In this document: one piece after another, positions 1 to 7,882 of the stretch
Numbering within the stretch: the stretch's first letter is position 1
Layout of the letters: each line of letters opens with the position of its first letter
Assembly: GCA_016873995.1 (NCBI GenBank)
Contig: VGVR01000018.1
Location: 1-64,000, forward strand
Direction: 5' to 3'
Source: Gemmatimonadota bacterium
GTDB taxonomy: Bacteria; Gemmatimonadota; Gemmatimonadetes; Longimicrobiales; Gaopeijiaceae
DNA: 64,000 bases
Made by a program: the position numbers and the translations under genes
Notes under the pieces: model-generated
The model's database searches: none
What the model saw: the letters and a program-made list of their open reading frames with translations, nothing else
What the model was told of the DNA's origin: nothing

Positions 1-1
1 T

Positions 2-1948
2 AGGGACGTGGAAGTCAGGGTTGCGGCGGCGGCGGTGCCGAGCCTCGATGCCGGGGCGAGCCCGGGTGCGACAGCGGCGGCAGCGCCGACGAGCGTCGCC
101 AAGGCCATGCAACTCCTCGACGACGCCAGCGCACTGGCAGCGGCGGTCGAACGGATCCGGGCCGTCGGAAGCGTCGCCCTTTGGGCAGAGGCCTCCACCC
201 CGGACCCGCTGCGAGGCGAGCTCGTGGGACTCGGGCTGGCGCTCGTCGACGGCGACGCGTGGTACCTCCCGTTCGGGCACGCGCAGCCGTTCGAGCTGTC
301 GTTCGAGGGCGATGAGCCCGGCGAGGTGCGCAATCTACCCGCTCTCACCCACAAGGTATGCAGGTCGCTCAAGGACGTATTGGAGAGCGAGCAGGTGGCG
401 AAGGTCGGCCACGATTTGAAGCGTACGGCTTTGGTGCTCTCCCGCGCGGGCGTCACGCTACGAGGGTACGCATTCGACACGATGGTGGCGAGCTACGTCC
501 TCGAGCCCGGACAGCGAGCACACGACTTCGTCTCGCTGGCGCTCGAGCTGCTCGCCCACAAGCCGTCCACGTACGCGGAGGTGGTGGGCACCGGACAGCG
601 CGCGGTCTCGTTCGCCGAGGTGCCGGTGGAGCGCGCGCGCGACTACGTGGGTGAGGCAGCACGGCTCTCGCTTCGCGTCGTCGAGCGACTCGAGGCGCAG
701 GTCGCAGAGGGCCCGCTCCGGCGACTGTTCGACCAGCTCGAGATGCCGCTGATCCCCGTCCTCGTGCGCATGGAGCTCGCCGGGATCGCGATCGACGAAG
801 ACTTCTTCAAGGGGATGCGCTCTCGCATCAAACGAGAGCTCGACCAGGTGCAGGGGGAGATCTTCAAACTGGCAGGCGGCGACTTCAACCTGAATTCGAC
901 GCCGCAGCTCAGGCAGGTGCTCTTCGAGAAGCTCGGGCTGCCGATCCTGAAGCGGACCAAGACGGGTCCGTCCACGGATGCGGAAGTGCTTGAGGAGCTC
1001 GCGGAGCTCGGGCACGACGTGCCGCGACTCATGATCGAGTATCGCGAGCTCGAGAAGCTGCGCTCGACCTATGTCGACGCGCTGCCACTGCTGGTGAATG
1101 CGCGCACGGGGCGCATCCACACCAGCTTCAATCAGGCGGTCGCGGCCACGGGGAGACTCTCGTCGAGCGACCCCAACCTCCAAAACATCCCCATCCGCAC
1201 GGATCTCGGCAGGGAGATCCGGAAGGGATTCGTAGCCGCGCCGGGGAGGGTCTTTCTCTCCGCCGACTACTCGCAGATCGAGCTGCGCGTGCTGGCGCAC
1301 TTCTCTGGGGATCAGGCGTTCGTGACCGCGTTCACGCAGGGGATCGACGTCCACAAGCAGACTGCGGCGGTCGTCTTCGGCGTGCCCGTCGAGCAGGTGA
1401 CGCCCGCCATGCGCGGGCAGGCCAAGACCGTCAACTTCGCGACGCTCTACGGGCAGGGGCCGTTCGGCCTGGCACGCCAGCTCGGCATCTCGCGCGACGA
1501 GGCGCGGGAGTTCATCGATACGTACTTCGAGCGCTTCCAGGGCGTGCGGAAGTTCCTCGACGCACAGGTGGAGATGGCCAAACGCGAGGGGTACGTCGAG
1601 ACGCTGATGGGGCGCAGGCGGCGCGTGCCCGAGTTGCAGTCGAAGAACTGGAACATCCGCCAGTTCGGCGAGCGCGTTGCGCAGAACACGCCGATTCAGG
1701 GGACGGCCGCCGACCTCATGAAGAAGGCGATGATCGACGTGCAGGCCGCGCTCGACGAAGCCGGCGCGGGGGCATCGATCCTCCTCCAAGTGCACGACGA
1801 GCTCCTGCTCGAGGTGGCCAAGGAGGAGGTCGAGGCCGTGCGCGCGCTCGTGATCGAGAAGATGGAGCGCGCGATCGAGCTGAGGGTCCCGCTCGTGGCG
1901 GACTCTGGCACCGGGGCCAACTGGTACGAGTGCAAGTCGGGCGCGTAG
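2..1948 (+). CDS. polA: DNA polymerase I, 5' part missing at the window edge
   Basis: This is a family A DNA polymerase that fills gaps and removes primers in replication and repair. The reading frame is open to the left edge, so the gene starts outside the window. The visible 648 residues hold a 3'-5' exonuclease-like domain (about nt 130-720) and the polymerase domain. The N-terminal 5'-3' exonuclease (about 290 residues) would lie to the left. Polymerase motif A (SADYSQIELR, near nt 1258), motif B (RGQAKTVNFATLYG, near nt 1411) and motif C (QVHDE, near nt 1788) are intact. In the exonuclease domain, aligned by eye to E. coli Klenow, D355 is W, D424 is T and D501 is A; only the E357 equivalent remains. 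Proofreading is therefore probably lost, as in Taq polymerase. Identification is secure. Confidence 0.96.
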   Translation, partial: RDVEVRVAAAAVPSLDAGASPGATAAAAPTSVAKAMQLLDDASALAAAVERIRAVGSVALWAEASTPDPLRGELVGLGLALVDGDAWYLPFGHAQPFELSFEGDEPGEVRNLPALTHKVCRSLKDVLESEQVAKVGHDLKRTALVLSRAGVTLRGYAFDTMVASYVLEPGQRAHDFVSLALELLAHKPSTYAEVVGTGQRAVSFAEVPVERARDYVGEAARLSLRVVERLEAQVAEGPLRRLFDQLEMPLIPVLVRMELAGIAIDEDFFKGMRSRIKRELDQVQGEIFKLAGGDFNLNSTPQLRQVLFEKLGLPILKRTKTGPSTDAEVLEELAELGHDVPRLMIEYRELEKLRSTYVDALPLLVNARTGRIHTSFNQAVAATGRLSSSDPNLQNIPIRTDLGREIRKGFVAAPGRVFLSADYSQIELRVLAHFSGDQAFVTAFTQGIDVHKQTAAVVFGVPVEQVTPAMRGQAKTVNFATLYGQGPFGLARQLGISRDEAREFIDTYFERFQGVRKFLDAQVEMAKREGYVETLMGRRRRVPELQSKNWNIRQFGERVAQNTPIQGTAADLMKKAMIDVQAALDEAGAGASILLQVHDELLLEVAKEEVEAVRALVIEKMERAIELRVPLVADSGTGANWYECKSGA

Positions 1949-2105
1949 GGTAGCGCGCCCGCCGCTTCACGTAGGCCGATCCTGCCATCGGAGCGCCCCA
2001 CCGGACGGCTCATCCTTCCGCGATTACGCAGGCTTCAGAGGTCTGCGGGGCCGCTGTGGCACGAAGAGCTCAAAGGGCCATTTCCCCCATCTCGCAGTGT
2101 GAGGT

Positions 2106-2188
2106 GCCCCTGTGGTGGAACGGCAGACACACCCGATTGCGAGTCGGGCGAGCTTCGGCTCGTGAGGGTTCGAGTCCCTCCGGGGGTA
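2106..2188 (+). tRNA. Class II tRNA, leucine-type body with anticodon GCG
   Basis: The cloverleaf was folded by hand. The acceptor stem is 2106-2112 with 2181-2187, with a G-U first pair. The D stem is GTG/CAC, with the sequence TGGTGGAAC-GG-CAGACAC, very like E. coli leuU. The anticodon stem is CCCGA/TCGGG, with loop TTGCGAG at 2137-2143. The long variable arm has a TTCG loop (2149-2162), the T arm is GAGGG-TTCGAGT-CCCTC, and the discriminator is A2188. A long variable arm and A73 fit tRNA-Leu, but canonical counting gives anticodon GCG (2139-2141), which would read the arginine codon CGC; leuU has GAG. CCA follows two bases later (2191-2193), and two more pairs could form (2104-2105 with 2188-2189), so the mature 3' end is uncertain. 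It is clearly a tRNA gene or relic; its amino acid identity is not settled. Confidence 0.8.
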
Positions 2189-2243
2189 CACCACTTGCAC
2201 GCGCGTCGTTGACCACCTCGAGCGACCCGTGTACGTTGGACCA

Positions 2244-2258
2244 CGACTCGCAATCGGG
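2244..2258 (-). repeat. 15-nt inverted copy of the tRNA anticodon arm
   Basis: The sequence CGACTCGCAATCGGG is the perfect reverse complement of 2132-2146, which covers the anticodon stem 5' strand, the loop and part of the 3' strand of the upstream tRNA. It lies about 55 nt after the tRNA 3' end and before the terminator, so it would be in the tRNA trailer. It is flanked by CCACG and CGTGG, which could pair with each other. It may pair with the anticodon arm in the precursor, or be the scar of a rearrangement at the tRNA. Confidence 0.75.
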
Positions 2259-2276
2259 CGTGGTTTCCGCCACGCC

Positions 2277-2310
2277 GAAGGGCCCGGGGACATTTGTCCT
2301 CGGGCCCTTC
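2277..2310. terminator. Strong 16-bp hairpin terminator
   Basis: The arms are 2277-2292 (GAAGGGCCCGGGGACA) and 2295-2310, complementary along 16 bp with one G-U pair and a tiny loop. The hairpin lies between the tRNA transcript (+) and the convergent gene ending at 2334 (-), so it can end transcription from both sides. There is no clean T-run on the + side. Confidence 0.75.
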
Positions 2311-2333
2311 AGATTGTCGGGGCGGCGAGGACT

Positions 2334-4355
2334 CTAGAGCCAGTCGCGGAACTGACGCGCCACCGAGAAGAGCGCCTCCCACCCACCGCCCCGCACTCCG
2401 TGCGCCAGGTCGAGGCGCGCGGCGTCCCAGCCGAACGACAGGCCCGCGCCCACCGAGCCGCGCAGGCCGTCCGAGTCTTGTACGACCCAGTCCGCGGGCA
2501 GGCTGCGACTACCGAGGTAGGTGGCTCCGACGGAGCCGATCAGACGAGCGCCCACGTAGGGTCTGTATACGGGCCAGGTGCTCTCGGCGCGCAGGAGCCA
2601 GTGGCGGTCGCCCGTGAACGCCCGGTAGTCGTGGCCGGGAAGCGTCCAGCGCCCTCCGAGCATCGTCAGCGACTGCGCGGGTGCGTCGGATGTCACGGCG
2701 CCGCCCGCGAGGCTCACCTCCCCGCGCCAGCGTCGCGCCGGGTTGCCGATCGGCCAGAGCGCCTCGCCCGAGACGCTCGCGAACGTGCGGCTTTCGAGTC
2801 GCCCGACCTCGCCGACCAGGTCGGCGCTCCCTCCGCCTGGCAGCCCCAACGGCGCCCGAACCGATAGCGCGCCCAGCCATCCCTCGTCGACGCTGAGCAC
2901 CGGCCGGAACTCGGTATCCGCGGGGTCGTCGGAGACCACGTCACGCCCACTCGAGTGCCGCTCCGCGCGCACCGTCACGCCGAAGCCCGACGGGTCGGAC
3001 CCGCGCAGCGTCAGGCGACCGCCGCGCGCGAAATAGGGGTCGGTGTAGTCCTTCTGCCCAGATACCGCGGATATGGTGTTCTCGAGCGGCGATGCGCCAG
3101 GATACCGGCCGACGTCCTCCAGGCGGTTCCAATGGAGGTCGAGCACGGGCGTCACGCCGCCGCCGCCGCCGAGCTCCGCGGATACGAGCCCCGAAGGCTC
3201 TCGTGCACCGAACGCGTATCCGCCCGAAGTGCGCATCAACAGGGTCGGGGCCGGCCTGAACGAAACCCCGCCGCCCACGCGCAGCCCCTCGGCTCGGTTG
3301 TAGCGCGCGGCGTCGGAGACCGCCGAGAAGTAGAACCGGAGGTCCTCCAGGCCACTCATGACGTTCTGCTCGACGACCTGCCTCACCTCGCGCTCCACCT
3401 CCGCCAGCGACGGCGGTAGGTCCAAGCCCTGCTCCTCGATGTCGTCGAGGAGCCCGCGCTCGAACGTGAACGCGGCTCGCTGCGCCGGCGACACCTGGCT
3501 TACACGCGGACCGGCGAAGAGCGAGAGCGACAGGCTGACGTCGAAGTCGTATGCGCGGATATCGAACTGGGCACGAATGACGCTTCCCGCCATCACGTCG
3601 AGCAGCGGAGTTTCTCGGCGGATCTCGATTTCTTGCCGATAAGGGAGCCAGTAGCGCCCCATCCAGAGCGAGTTGTCGAGCGCGACGCGGATGTAGTCGA
3701 CGTAAGGGTCGACGTACGACGTAGGCGTGAACGAGAAGCTCATGCGCACGATGGCTGCCGTCGCGCGATCGAGGAAGATGGTGCCGACGAAGCCGGGCTG
3801 CTCGAAGTCCTTCGGCCGCACGCGCACCTGATAGACCCTAATTTCCTGCGTGCCGCCGGCATAGCTGAGAGTGAGCGAGTCGGCGAGCAGGAAGTCGTAG
3901 ACGGACTCGGAGGACGGGGCCACGGGATGGGGAACGTCCTCGACCTCGTCACCGTCGCCCATGCGCATGGCGTCACCGAAGTCGTCCTGCACGACGGTCA
4001 AGTGATCGAGGTGGTAGGCGATGTCGGTCGGCAGGAGCTGTTGGTCGCGCCGCCCCACGATCACCTGCTTGGTCGAGCGGGGCGCCTGCCAATAGACGTC
4101 GAGGGCGACTTGGTCGGCCTTCACGAGCGTGCGGGCACCGGAGTCCGGCCGATCGAAGAAGAAGTACACGTAGCCGCGCGCCTGAGCCTGATAGGAGCGG
4201 AACGCGGAGTCGACGACGGTGGAGGTGCGGAGCTGGCGCGCGCGACCGATCAACTCGAGTACGCGCGCGTCGTTCCAGGAGGGTTCGGCCTGCGCACCGA
4301 CGCCTGTCGGTAGCGCCAGGAGGAAGAGGGCCGCGGCGTTCATCGCCGACGGCAT
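2334..4355 (-). CDS. Exported protein with a likely outer-membrane beta-barrel C-terminus
   Basis: The 673-residue product starts with a signal peptide (MPSAMNAAALFLLALPTGVG, with probable cleavage after AQA). The first half (about residues 25-300) is rich in beta strands and resembles carrier or lipoprotein-sorting-type domains. The second half (about 350-673) alternates short polar and aromatic strands with Gly/Asp turns, as in outer-membrane barrels, and ends in VARQFRDWL; many barrel proteins end in an aromatic residue, whereas this one ends in Leu. The start at 4355 (or ATG 4343) is chosen because the signal peptide begins there; the longer frame upstream overlaps the sigma factor gene. 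It sits 34 nt downstream of the sigma-70 gene on the same strand and may be cotranscribed. The exact family (possibly DUF5686-like) is not recognised with confidence. Confidence 0.75.
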   Translation of the reverse strand: MPSAMNAAALFLLALPTGVGAQAEPSWNDARVLELIGRARQLRTSTVVDSAFRSYQAQARGYVYFFFDRPDSGARTLVKADQVALDVYWQAPRSTKQVIVGRRDQQLLPTDIAYHLDHLTVVQDDFGDAMRMGDGDEVEDVPHPVAPSSESVYDFLLADSLTLSYAGGTQEIRVYQVRVRPKDFEQPGFVGTIFLDRATAAIVRMSFSFTPTSYVDPYVDYIRVALDNSLWMGRYWLPYRQEIEIRRETPLLDVMAGSVIRAQFDIRAYDFDVSLSLSLFAGPRVSQVSPAQRAAFTFERGLLDDIEEQGLDLPPSLAEVEREVRQVVEQNVMSGLEDLRFYFSAVSDAARYNRAEGLRVGGGVSFRPAPTLLMRTSGGYAFGAREPSGLVSAELGGGGGVTPVLDLHWNRLEDVGRYPGASPLENTISAVSGQKDYTDPYFARGGRLTLRGSDPSGFGVTVRAERHSSGRDVVSDDPADTEFRPVLSVDEGWLGALSVRAPLGLPGGGSADLVGEVGRLESRTFASVSGEALWPIGNPARRWRGEVSLAGGAVTSDAPAQSLTMLGGRWTLPGHDYRAFTGDRHWLLRAESTWPVYRPYVGARLIGSVGATYLGSRSLPADWVVQDSDGLRGSVGAGLSFGWDAARLDLAHGVRGGGWEALFSVARQFRDWL

Positions 4356-4389
4356 GAGACGCGCCGTCAGGCAGCGCGTTGGCAACCCG

Positions 4390-5250
4390 CTAGTGCGCGT
4401 TCCAGAATCCGGAGAGGGATTCGCCGTGCGGGCTCTCACGGAGCTTCTCGAACGCGCGGTTTCGAATCTGGCGGATACGCTCACGCGTAACCCCGAGGAG
4501 CGACCCGATCTCCTCGAGCGTCCGCTCCTCGCCGTCGTCGAGTCCATAGTACAGATAGAGGATCTTCCTCTCGCGCTCCGTGAGGTACGACTCGAACATG
4601 GTCTCGAGGAAGTTGCGTCGGGCCACGGCCTCGACGTCCTCCTCGATGTTCGCTGCGGCTGCTCCTGCAAAACGCTCGCCGAAGCTGGCGCTGTCGCGGT
4701 CCCCGCGGTCGATGGGAGCGTCGAGGCTGAGCTCGGAGGCGGCCACGCGGCGCAGAGCCCGGATGGTCTCCACGGGCTCGGCCATCTCGTTCGCGATCTC
4801 CTGGTCCGTGGGGGACCGGCCCAGCGACTGGGTCAGCTGCGTGTCCGTGCGGGCGAGGCGGGCGAGGTTGGAGTTCTGATTGAGCGGGATCCGCACCGAC
4901 CTGGTCTGCTCGGCGAGCGCCTGCAGTACTGTCTGCCGAATCCACCACACGGCGTAGGAGATGAACTTCACGCCCTTGTCGGGATCGAACTTCTTCACCG
5001 CCTTGAGCAGGCCCTCGTTGCCGATACAGACCAGCTCGGCGAGCCCGAGGCCCCGACCCTGGTACTTCTTCACGTAGGAGATGACGAAGCGGAGGTTGGC
5101 CGTCACCAACCGCTCGGCGGCCTCCTTGTCACCCGTGCGCGCCCGTCGGGCGAGCTCTCGCTCCTCGTACGGATCTTGGATGAGGGGATACTTCTCGACG
5201 TCCTGCAAATACTGGTCGAAGGAGTCCAGTCCGCGAGAGGAAGAGAACAT
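4390..5250 (-). CDS. RpoD-like sigma-70 factor, short form (286 aa)
   Basis: This is a sigma-70 family initiation factor that directs RNA polymerase to promoters. It lacks region 1.1. It has region 1.2 (DSFDQYLQDVEKYPLI), region 2 (ANLRFVISYVKKYQGRG and KFISYAVWWIRQTVLQAL), region 3 (QNSNLARLARTDTQL) and region 4 (ERERKILYLYYGLDDGEE and GVTRERIRQIRNRAFEKL). Size and layout resemble the short primary sigma factors of Bacteroidota. A second gene of the same type lies at 29584-30489, so one is probably primary and the other a group 2 factor; sequence alone does not decide which. An acidic insert (NIEEDVEAVARRN) separates regions 3 and 4. Its promoter appears to be at 5384-5423. Confidence 0.93.
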   Translation of the reverse strand: MFSSSRGLDSFDQYLQDVEKYPLIQDPYEERELARRARTGDKEAAERLVTANLRFVISYVKKYQGRGLGLAELVCIGNEGLLKAVKKFDPDKGVKFISYAVWWIRQTVLQALAEQTRSVRIPLNQNSNLARLARTDTQLTQSLGRSPTDQEIANEMAEPVETIRALRRVAASELSLDAPIDRGDRDSASFGERFAGAAAANIEEDVEAVARRNFLETMFESYLTERERKILYLYYGLDDGEERTLEEIGSLLGVTRERIRQIRNRAFEKLRESPHGESLSGFWNAH

Positions 5251-5383
5251 TCGGGATTTCCGGTCCTCATCTGGGGGGCGACGAGGCCTGGCTCACAGAG
5301 ATACTTACCCCGGAAACCAGCACTACGCTTGGGTTTACCGCGGAGGCTGGAGAGCCAGTCCGAGATTCAAAAGGGTAACGGTC

Positions 5384-5423
5384 AAGCTATAAAGGCATGT
5401 TTCCACGGTCAAAGGTTTTTTTT
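5384..5423 (-). promoter_or_regulatory. Probable promoter of the sigma-70 gene with an A-tract
   Basis: Read on the minus strand, an eight-A tract (5416-5423) precedes TTGACC (5407-5412). A TATAGC hexamer (5386-5391, spacer 15) or TAGCTT (5384-5389, spacer 17) could be the -10. The A-tract resembles an UP element. TTGACCGT occurs twice, 27 bp apart (5405-5412 and 5378-5385), which could be a binding repeat. The leader to the start codon would be about 130 nt. Confidence 0.45.
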
Positions 5424-5498
5424 CGACTTGAAGGATCGGCGGTGGGCGGCCAGGGCCCCGGCCCCGGCGTCGGATGCGCACAGACCGGGTCGGCTCCG

Positions 5499-6476
5499 TC
5501 AGCCGAGCACGAACTCGGCGCGGAGGCTGGCCTCGCTCGGTCCGTTCACCCCGAAGAACACGCGGGCGGACGCTCCGCTCTTGGTGCGCAGGTCGATCCG
5601 ACGGAAGTACGCCGTCTCGATGACCGCCTCCGTCACGAGCGGTCCGAGGTCGACGGACGCGGGGGCCTTGCGCCCTCGGTAAACGAAGAGCGGAGACCCG
5701 CCACGCACCACCACCCATCCTGTGGCGAAGCGTGGGGCACCCGGAAGGCGGTGCGCGCCCGCCCGGCTCCCCCGAAGGGCCCCGCCGGGAGCGAGCGCGT
5801 CGCCTTCCAACGCGCGGCGAACCCATTCGGGCAACTCCTCCGGGCCGAGCCACCTCCGCTGCGTGAGCGTCTGCGACACGCGCGCCACCGCGAGCCGAAC
5901 CGCGAAGGCGAACGCACGCGCATGCGCGAGCCCCGCGGTCGTCGCGGCGACGAGCACGAGCAGCGCCGCGACGCCCAGCGCGTACCACGGGGCGTCGATG
6001 GAAAGCACTGCGAGGCCGAGGACCAACACGTCCTCCAGCAACGACACGAGGAGTACGTGGGGGGACGTCGCCGAGCCGAGCCAGCGTACGATCGCACCGC
6101 CGGATCTGACCGCATGGGCAAACGATGCGACCGCACCGGCGGCGCCTGCTCCCAGAATGACCAGCCAGAGAGGCTCGCCGTCGAGGAGCAGGAGCGCGAG
6201 CAGGGCGCCCGCGACCGGTCGGATGACCGCGTGAAACGCGTTCCAGACGAGTCGCGACGTCGCGTAGCGCTCGGCCGAGAACTCGAGCAGATAGAAGGTG
6301 CCCACCATGATGAGCACGCCGGGAGAGTCGAGATCGCCGAGCGCACCCGGGAGTGGTTGCGCCCACCAGGACGTGGTGGGTGCGGCGCCCAGAAAGAGCA
6401 GCGTGAGGGAGAGATCGATGCCCGCGGCCACCGCCAGCGGGAGGAGGACGATCAGCTCCGGAGGGAGCCCGTCCAT
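5499..6476 (-). CDS. DUF4126-type integral membrane protein
   Basis: The 325-residue protein has about six hydrophobic segments in its first 190 residues, beginning with LIVLLPLAVAAGIDLSLTL. It carries the pattern seen in DUF4126 proteins (PGVLIMVGTFYLLEF, then HAVIRPVAGALLALLLL). The C-terminal 130 residues are soluble and end in a beta-rich stretch (VIETAYFRRIDLRTK). The function of DUF4126 is unknown. It begins 4 nt after the fabF stop codon, so it is almost certainly cotranscribed and coupled with fabF. A link to membrane lipid synthesis is only suggested by that position. Confidence 0.75.
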   Translation of the reverse strand: MDGLPPELIVLLPLAVAAGIDLSLTLLFLGAAPTTSWWAQPLPGALGDLDSPGVLIMVGTFYLLEFSAERYATSRLVWNAFHAVIRPVAGALLALLLLDGEPLWLVILGAGAAGAVASFAHAVRSGGAIVRWLGSATSPHVLLVSLLEDVLVLGLAVLSIDAPWYALGVAALLVLVAATTAGLAHARAFAFAVRLAVARVSQTLTQRRWLGPEELPEWVRRALEGDALAPGGALRGSRAGAHRLPGAPRFATGWVVVRGGSPLFVYRGRKAPASVDLGPLVTEAVIETAYFRRIDLRTKSGASARVFFGVNGPSEASLRAEFVLG

Positions 6477-6480
6477 CGAG

Positions 6481-7737
6481 TCAGCCGATCTCGGACGCCG
6501 CGGTCATCACCACGACCGCGTTGATGCCGCCGAACCCGAATGAGTTGGACACGATGGCCTTCGGCTTCGCGTCCCGCCCGGCTCCGGTGACGTAATCGAG
6601 ATCGCACCCCTCGCCCGGGGTCTCGAGGTTCAGCGTGGGAGGAATCCAGCCGTCGCGCAGGGTCAGGCAGGAGATACCGATTTCGATGGCGCCGGAGGCA
6701 CCGAGGGCATGCCCGTGGTAGGACTTGGTGCCCGTCACCGGCACCTTGTCCGCGTGGGCTCCGAGCGCCATGCGGATCGCCTTGCTCTCCGTGGCATCGT
6801 TGAGCGGTGTGCTCGAAGCGTGCGCGTTCACGTGCCCGATGTCCGTCGAGCTCAGCTCTGCCGACGCGATGGCGGCCCGCATGCAGTCCGCCGCGCGCGA
6901 GCCATCCGGCCTCGGTGCGGCCATGTGGTAGGCGTCGTTGTTGATGCCGTAGCCGCGGAGCTCGGCGTAGATCTTGGCGCCACGGGCACGCGCGCTCTCG
7001 GCCGACTCGAGCACGAAGGCACACGAGCCCTCGCCCATCACGAAGCCGTCGCGGTCCTTGTCGAACGGGCGGCACGCCCTGGCGGGGTCGTCGTTGCGCT
7101 GACTCATGGCGCGCATGGTTGCGAACGCCCCGTAGCAGACGGGCGCGAGCGGTGCATCCACGCCTCCGGCAATGGCCACGTCGACGACGCCTTCGCGGAT
7201 GAGTCGCGCGGCCTCACCGACCGCGATCGTGCCCGCTGCACAACTCATCGCATTGGTGGTATTGGGGCCGGTGAACCCGTACTCGATGGCGACGAAGCAG
7301 CTCGCCGCACCCGCGAAGGTGGTGGTGGCGATGCGCGGATCGATGTGCTTGGCCCCGCCCGTGATGAAGTCACGCAGCTGAGTCTCGGCGTACGCGAGGC
7401 CGCCCATCGCCGAGCCCATCTGCACGGCGACGCGCGCGGGGTCGAGGCTCGTGGTGTCGAGCCCGGCGTCCTGTATCGCGAGCTTGGTGCCGCACAAGGA
7501 GAACTGCACGAAACGATCGATGCGGCGAGCCTGTTTCGCATCCATATAGACGGTGGGATCGAAGCCCGCGATCTCGGCGGCCATGTGGCTGCGGAACGGC
7601 GACGGGTCGAAGTGCGTGACTTCCGCCACCGGCGAGCGGCGCGCGCGCAGCCCGGCCAGGAGTCCGTCCGCGCCAGCGCCGCACGCGGTGACGGGTCCGA
7701 TCCCGGTGATGACGACACTGCGACGTTTGGCTGACAA
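6481..7737 (-). CDS. fabF: Beta-ketoacyl-ACP synthase II
   Basis: This enzyme condenses malonyl-ACP with acyl-ACP in cytosolic fatty-acid chain elongation. The 418-residue length is normal for the family. The thiolase-fold catalytic triad is visible: Cys166 in AMSCAAGTIAVG, the first His in NAHASSTPLND, and the second His in KSYHGHALGASGAIE. The C-terminal glycine motif is NSFGFGGINAVV. The start is TTG at 7737, giving the usual N-terminus RRSVVITGIGPVTACG. It is divergent from maeB and leads the DUF4126 gene. No other fab gene is adjacent. Confidence 0.94.
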   Translation of the reverse strand: MSAKRRSVVITGIGPVTACGAGADGLLAGLRARRSPVAEVTHFDPSPFRSHMAAEIAGFDPTVYMDAKQARRIDRFVQFSLCGTKLAIQDAGLDTTSLDPARVAVQMGSAMGGLAYAETQLRDFITGGAKHIDPRIATTTFAGAASCFVAIEYGFTGPNTTNAMSCAAGTIAVGEAARLIREGVVDVAIAGGVDAPLAPVCYGAFATMRAMSQRNDDPARACRPFDKDRDGFVMGEGSCAFVLESAESARARGAKIYAELRGYGINNDAYHMAAPRPDGSRAADCMRAAIASAELSSTDIGHVNAHASSTPLNDATESKAIRMALGAHADKVPVTGTKSYHGHALGASGAIEIGISCLTLRDGWIPPTLNLETPGEGCDLDYVTGAGRDAKPKAIVSNSFGFGGINAVVVMTAASEIG

Positions 7738-7882
7738 CGGCTCTGATCCTCGTCCGCGCCGTGGGCTGCGCGCGGAGATGTTGACGAACCCTGGCGAACG
7801 AACGGCCAGCGAAGCTTGGCGGACCGGTGTGCCGAAACGCTAGGATGGATTGCCCGCCCCGCGAATTCGGAGCAAAGGTCAC

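Noticed and set aside
458-1795. Long open frame antisense to polA
   Set aside because: High GC makes long antisense frames; no recognisable domain and polA on the other strand is certain.
5416-5423. T-run as a terminator for the + strand
   Set aside because: No GC-rich hairpin precedes it; as an A-tract on the minus strand it fits an UP element of the sigma-70 promoter.
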